Positions 5,654 through 8,988 of a stretch of 8,988 nt of DNA are shown in pieces. This DNA comes from DASWRT01 sp036403035 (GTDB lineage: Bacteria; Pseudomonadota; Alphaproteobacteria; ATCC43930; CGMCC-115725): assembly GCA_036403035.1 (NCBI GenBank), contig DASWRT010000064.1, positions 1 to 8,988 of the forward strand. The letters run 5' to 3'. Under the pieces are notes generated by a model that was not told the origin of the DNA, did no database searches, and worked only from the letters and a program-made list of their open reading frames with translations. Within the stretch, counting starts at the first letter, position 1. Each line of letters starts with the position of its first letter. The position numbers and the translations under genes are program-made.

Positions 5654-7300
5654 ATGAGCGTGAGAGAACTGACCACGACGCCGCGTTCGCTCGGGCCGGC
5701 CATACGCGCCGAAACGCCGAGGGACATGCAACGGAGGCTGATGATCCGGGCGGTGATCGCCGTCGTCGCCCTGGGCGTGCTCGTCCGCGCGGCTCTCACG
5801 ATCACCACGCAGTTCCCGATCAACGACGGCGGCTTGTTCTACGCCTTCGTCGTCGAGTACGCGAAGGACTGGCCGCACCTGCCGACCACCGTCCTGTACA
5901 ACGGCTACGAGATTCCCTTCGCCTACCCGCCCCTGTCGTTTTTCGGCGGTGCCGCGCTCGTTCATCTCGGGGTCGATCCGATGAGCGTCGTGCATTACGC
6001 GCCGATCGTGATGAACATCGTTTACTCGGTCCTGTGCATCGCGTTCCTCGTGGCCGCGCGCGTTCCGCTGAACGTCACGCTGTTCGCGTCCGTCCTGTTC
6101 ATGTTCGTCCCCCGTTCCTACGAATGGCTCGTGATGGGCGGCGGGCTGAGCCGCGGGCTCGGCAGCATCGCGTTCGTCGCGGCGATGATCGCGCTCCAGA
6201 TCGGAGCGCGCGTTTCGGCGGCGGACAGGCCGCTCAGGCTTTGGCTCGTCCATGCCTGCGCCGGCCTCTTCGTCGGGCTTGCCGTCCTGTCTCACCTGGA
6301 ATGGGGCGTCCTGGCGGCAGGCGGCACGTTGATCAGCGTCGGATTGACCGCCGGGAGCTTCCGCCGGTTCGTCGCCCGGTCGTTCGTCACCGGCATGGTC
6401 GCCGTCGTCGTCGTGCTGCCGTGGGTTGTCAGCGTCTACATGACTCACGGGTTGCAGCCGTTCCTGTCCGCCTCGCACACGAGCGAAGTGGGCGGGATGG
6501 GGCACGTCTATAATCTCCTGAACTTCGTCCTTCACCCGCTTTACCTCGGCCCCTTCGTCCTGCTCGGCATCTACGTCTCGTGGCGCCGCCGCGACATGCT
6601 TTGGCTGGCCCTTTCCATCGCGGCTCTCGTCCTCACGCCGCGGCAGTCGCTGACGCCGGCCGCGTTCTTCAAGTCGGTTGTCGCCGGCTACGCCCTCGTC
6701 TATGCGGTGGAGTTGATCTCCGCGACCGTCGACCGCTTCCGCCGGACGGCGCGCGGGACGCGCTGGCCGGTGATGCGCGTCGCGACGCAGGGCAGCCTCC
6801 TCGCGCTCGCCTGGCTCGGCATCACCGCCTTGGCGCTGACGAACTCCGCGCTGTTCCTCATGGCCAGCAAGAAGGCCAGCACCCTGACGCCGGCTCAGCG
6901 CGCGGCGATGGCCTGGGTCGCCCGCGAGGCGCCCGGCAGCCGCTTCGTGATCGTCGACGAGGACGACTGGTACGAAGACAAAGTCGCCGAGTGGTTCCCG
7001 GTGCTCGCCAATGCACTCAATCTCGGTACGGTGCAGGGCTCGGAATGGCTGCCGGACGATCGGTTCAAGGTACTCGGCGACGTCGAGCACACGGTGCGCG
7101 ACGCCAAGAGCTGCGACGCGCTCATCAATGCGCTGCCGGATTATCGCGGCGATTACGACTACGTCTGGGTCCAGGCTTATCCGGCCTCGAAAGTGAGGAA
7201 CCGGCCAAGTGTCCGGCCGGATTGCTTCGAAAACAGCGGCCGCTTCGGTGAGGTCTTTCGAAATCCCGCGGTAGTCATTTTCCGCAAGCGCGCCGCCTGA
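5654..7300 (+). CDS. Polytopic membrane protein, probable GT-C-type glycosyltransferase (paralogue 2 of a tandem pair)
   Basis: The protein has 548 residues. A basic, probably cytoplasmic N-terminus of about 30 residues precedes a first membrane segment near 31-51. Loop one has FPINDGGLFYAF at 54-65 and EIPFAYPPLSFF at 86-97. GGGLSRGLG is at 162-170, LSHLEWG at 212-218, LTPRQ at 327-331. More hydrophobic segments lie near 117-133, 141-152, 171-184, 199-211, 219-232, 245-262, 296-308, 315-327, 340-356 and 380-404. The soluble C-terminus from about 408 has SRFVIVDEDDWYEDKVAEWF at 429-448 and QGSEW at 461-465. The motif order and length match the preceding gene throughout, so the pair arose by duplication, but identity outside the motifs is low and the split is old. 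Asp58 before GGLF is the likely counterpart of the GT-C catalytic acid (inference). AGGAGG ten bases upstream supports the ATG. No family name can be given with confidence. Confidence 0.87.
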   Translation: MSVRELTTTPRSLGPAIRAETPRDMQRRLMIRAVIAVVALGVLVRAALTITTQFPINDGGLFYAFVVEYAKDWPHLPTTVLYNGYEIPFAYPPLSFFGGAALVHLGVDPMSVVHYAPIVMNIVYSVLCIAFLVAARVPLNVTLFASVLFMFVPRSYEWLVMGGGLSRGLGSIAFVAAMIALQIGARVSAADRPLRLWLVHACAGLFVGLAVLSHLEWGVLAAGGTLISVGLTAGSFRRFVARSFVTGMVAVVVVLPWVVSVYMTHGLQPFLSASHTSEVGGMGHVYNLLNFVLHPLYLGPFVLLGIYVSWRRRDMLWLALSIAALVLTPRQSLTPAAFFKSVVAGYALVYAVELISATVDRFRRTARGTRWPVMRVATQGSLLALAWLGITALALTNSALFLMASKKASTLTPAQRAAMAWVAREAPGSRFVIVDEDDWYEDKVAEWFPVLANALNLGTVQGSEWLPDDRFKVLGDVEHTVRDAKSCDALINALPDYRGDYDYVWVQAYPASKVRNRPSVRPDCFENSGRFGEVFRNPAVVIFRKRAA

Positions 7301-7306
7301 CCGGTG

Positions 7307-7331
7307 GCCGCCGTCGCAACGTCGCGGCGGC
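7307..7331 (+). terminator. Weak GC-rich hairpin after the tandem membrane genes
   Basis: GCCGCCG at 7307-7313 pairs with CGGCGGC at 7325-7331 around an 11-base loop, six bases after the stop codon of the second paralogue. There is no T-run after the stem, so it could act only as a Rho-assisted or mRNA-stabilising structure. In DNA this GC-rich such a stem may be chance. Confidence 0.25.
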
Positions 7332-7448
7332 GCGCCGCCCCTCCCTCGATCCGTACGTTGCGCCGCCGACTTTCCGCTGTTACAGGCGAGAATGCCGGCG
7401 GGCGGGCGGCGTTGGCCCAGGCACACGCAAACTCCCAGAGGAGCCGGA

Positions 7449-7679
7449 TTGGCGCAAAGCCAGAAGCAGAACGAAGCCAACCAGGGCACGCCGAACACGA
7501 TGAGCCAGACCGGCAAGCTCAGTAACGAGCCCGGCGCGCCCGATTTCGACGATCGGCAGCGCGCCCGGCAGGCGCAGGAGAATGCGGAGAGCCTGCCGGA
7601 GCGCCGGCAGGAACTGGCGCGTGAGATCAGTGACAAGCTCGGCAGCGGCGGCACGACCGCCGGGAAGCAAGGGAAATAG
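7449..7679 (+). CDS. Small hydrophilic hypothetical protein (76 aa)
   Basis: I do not recognise this protein. With a TTG start at 7449 it is 76 residues and rich in Gln, Glu, Arg, Asn and Gly. It has no Cys, Trp or membrane segment. The first 35 residues look disordered; residues 36-64 are charged and likely helical (DRQRARQAQENAESLPERRQ falls within them), and the C-terminus is Gly/Lys-rich. TTG is preferred because AGAGGAG (7437-7443) sits five bases before it. Alternatives are ATG at 7392, with a weaker AGG five bases upstream and 19 more Arg/Gly-rich residues, and ATG at 7500, with no ribosome-binding site. It lies between the tandem membrane genes and an RND pump gene. The favourable ribosome-binding site and non-random composition argue for a real gene, but no known family confirms it. 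Confidence 0.5.
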   Translation: MAQSQKQNEANQGTPNTMSQTGKLSNEPGAPDFDDRQRARQAQENAESLPERRQELAREISDKLGSGGTTAGKQGK

Positions 7680-8988
7680 AAATAGCGCGCCCGCACCCGA
7701 GGGGCGGTCGCCGCGCCCTGACCGCGTCACGAGCGACCACCGCGGCGGCCACATCGGCTGCAGCCTGATTCTCTCCGAGCGATGCATCCGCCGTCCGGTG
7801 GCGACGACGCTGCTGATGCTGGCGCTCGTCGTCGCCGGTCTCTGCGGCTGGCGTGCGCTGCCGGTCGCGGCGCTCCCGCGCATCGACTATCCGAAGATCA
7901 CCGTCGTCGCGACCCTGCCGGGCGCCGCGCCGGAGGCGATGGCGGCGGCGGTCGCGACGCCGCTCGAACGGCAGCTCGCGTCGATGCCGGGCGTCGCCTC
8001 GATGACCTCCAGCAGCGGGCTGGGGCGGACGTCGATCGCGCTGGAGTTCGTGCTCGGCCGCGACATCGACGGCGCGGCGCTCGACGTGCAGCAGGCGCTC
8101 GCCGCGGCGGCGGACACGCTGCCGCGCGAGATGACGACGCCGCCGACGCTCTGGAAGTCGAACCCGACCGATCAGCCGGTGCTGGTGCTCGCCCTCCGGT
8201 CGGCGACGCTGCCGATCGCCGCGATCACCGACTATGCCGACCGGGCGGTCGCGCAGCGCATCTCGACGCTGTCCGGCGTCTCGCAGGTGCAGATCTGGGG
8301 CGGGCAGAAGGCGGCGGTCCGCGTGCAGGTCGACCCGGATGCGCTCGCCGCCGACGGTCTCTCCTTTTCGGACGTGCAGGGCGCGGTCGCCGCGGCGGCG
8401 TCGAACCGGCCGGTCGGAACGTTGGACGGCGCGCGGCAGAGCGCGACGATCGCCGCCTCGCCGCCGCCGGCCGACGCCGACGGGTACCGCTCGCTGATCG
8501 TCGCCCCAGCAGGCGGCAGGGACGGCCGCGCCGGACCGGTCCGCCTCGGCGATGTCGCGCGGGTCGTCGACGGCGTCGAGAACGAGCGCAACGCGAGCTG
8601 GACGGACGGGAAGCGGTCGCTCCTCGTCGCGGTGAACCGGCAGTTCGACGCCGACACGGTCGGCGTCGCGGACCGGGTGAAGGCGCTGCTGCCGTCGATC
8701 CGCGCCGGACTGCCGGCCTCGCTGAAGCTCGACCTGATGATCGACGGATCGGAATCGATCCGGGCGTCGGTGGAGGACGTGCAGTTCACGCTGGCGCTGA
8801 CGGTTGCGCTGGTGGTGCTGGTGATCTTCCTGTTCCTGCGCAACGTCACGGCGACGATCATCCCGGCGCTGGCGCTCCCGGTGTCGCTGATCGGCACGTT
8901 CGCCGGCATGTACCTGTTCGGCTACTCGATCGACAACCTCTCGCTGCTCGCGATCACCCTCTCGGTCGGCTTCGTCGTCGACGACGCG
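7621..8988 (+). CDS. RND-family efflux pump inner-membrane subunit, MdtB/MdtC/AcrB-like (N-terminal part, cut by window edge)
   Basis: This is a proton-driven exporter subunit that would work with a periplasmic adaptor and an outer-membrane channel. Family homology begins at 7771 with LSERCIRRPVATTLLMLALV, including the first membrane helix. The porter domain follows: ALPRIDYPKITVVATLPGA, ATPLERQLASMPGV, TSSSGLG, GRDIDGAALDVQQAL, RISTLSGVSQVQIWG, and PVRLGDVARVVDGVEN. Then come RASVEDVQFTLALT (second helix), the third helix ending FGYSIDNLSLLA, and VGFVVDDA at the window edge. The last two Asp match the proton-relay pair of AcrB helix 4, so about 400 of the usual 1,000 or so residues are present. 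The start is uncertain. No in-frame ATG lies near 7771. GTG at 7621 has AGGA eight bases upstream but adds about 50 residues and overlaps the preceding small ORF by 59 bases; GTG at 7630, CTG at 7765 or ATT at 7768 are alternatives. No adaptor gene lies upstream. Substrate unknown. Confidence 0.93.
   Translation, partial: MRSVTSSAAAARPPGSKGNRNSAPAPEGRSPRPDRVTSDHRGGHIGCSLILSERCIRRPVATTLLMLALVVAGLCGWRALPVAALPRIDYPKITVVATLPGAAPEAMAAAVATPLERQLASMPGVASMTSSSGLGRTSIALEFVLGRDIDGAALDVQQALAAAADTLPREMTTPPTLWKSNPTDQPVLVLALRSATLPIAAITDYADRAVAQRISTLSGVSQVQIWGGQKAAVRVQVDPDALAADGLSFSDVQGAVAAAASNRPVGTLDGARQSATIAASPPPADADGYRSLIVAPAGGRDGRAGPVRLGDVARVVDGVENERNASWTDGKRSLLVAVNRQFDADTVGVADRVKALLPSIRAGLPASLKLDLMIDGSESIRASVEDVQFTLALTVALVVLVIFLFLRNVTATIIPALALPVSLIGTFAGMYLFGYSIDNLSLLAITLSVGFVVDDA

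Noticed and set aside
5474..7696. Long leftward open frame (740 codons) opposite the second tandem membrane gene
   Set aside because: The product is a low-complexity Arg/Asp/His/Glu-rich chain, without motifs, spanning several genes and gaps. The + strand genes have motif conservation and ribosome-binding sites; this has neither.
7782..7800. ATG at 7782 as the RND pump start
   Set aside because: It is out of frame with the conserved RND sequence; its frame reads MHPPSGGDD and leaves the family.
8232..8909. Leftward open frame of 225 codons opposite the RND pump
   Set aside because: It is Ser/Ala/Thr/Arg-rich low-complexity sequence, the antisense of a textbook RND porter domain.

Overview
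The window is GC-rich with strongly GC-biased third codon positions. The proteins look like those of a GC-rich proteobacterium, most likely an alphaproteobacterium of the Hyphomicrobiales type. That is an inference from composition and protein style; the genus cannot be fixed from this sequence. I saw no tRNA, rRNA, insertion sequence, CRISPR array or phage gene.

Positions 1-3454 hold a leftward cluster, read from the right. It starts with a 571-residue polytopic membrane protein with a GT-C glycosyltransferase look. Next is a membrane-anchored family 2 glycosyltransferase of the polyprenyl-phosphate sugar synthase type. Last, 18 bases downstream and in the same frame, is the first 176 residues of a flippase-like protein of the lysylphosphatidylglycerol synthase transmembrane family, cut by the window edge. 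Positions 3455-3890 are a 436-base divergent intergenic region with several inverted repeats and no convincing gene.

Positions 3891-7300 hold two rightward, tandem, distantly paralogous membrane proteins of 549 and 548 residues. They share a clear motif set: an acidic residue before GGLF, then IPFAYPP, GGGLxR, LSHLEWG, TPR, and a C-terminal RFVIV...AEWFP...QG.EW block. They look like GT-C-type integral membrane glycosyltransferases without an assigned substrate.

Together the five membrane genes suggest a lipid-linked sugar pathway. The family 2 enzyme would load a sugar onto a polyprenyl phosphate at the cytoplasmic face. A flippase-like protein may help lipid or lipid-linked sugar movement. 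The GT-C-like proteins would transfer sugars at the periplasmic face. The acceptor and the sugar are unknown.

Positions 7301-8988 are a different module. A small hydrophilic 76-residue ORF, probably with a TTG start, is followed by the N-terminal part of an RND-family efflux pump inner-membrane subunit. The window ends just after its conserved transmembrane Asp-Asp pair. The RND start codon is ambiguous: no ATG lies next to the family's usual N-terminus.
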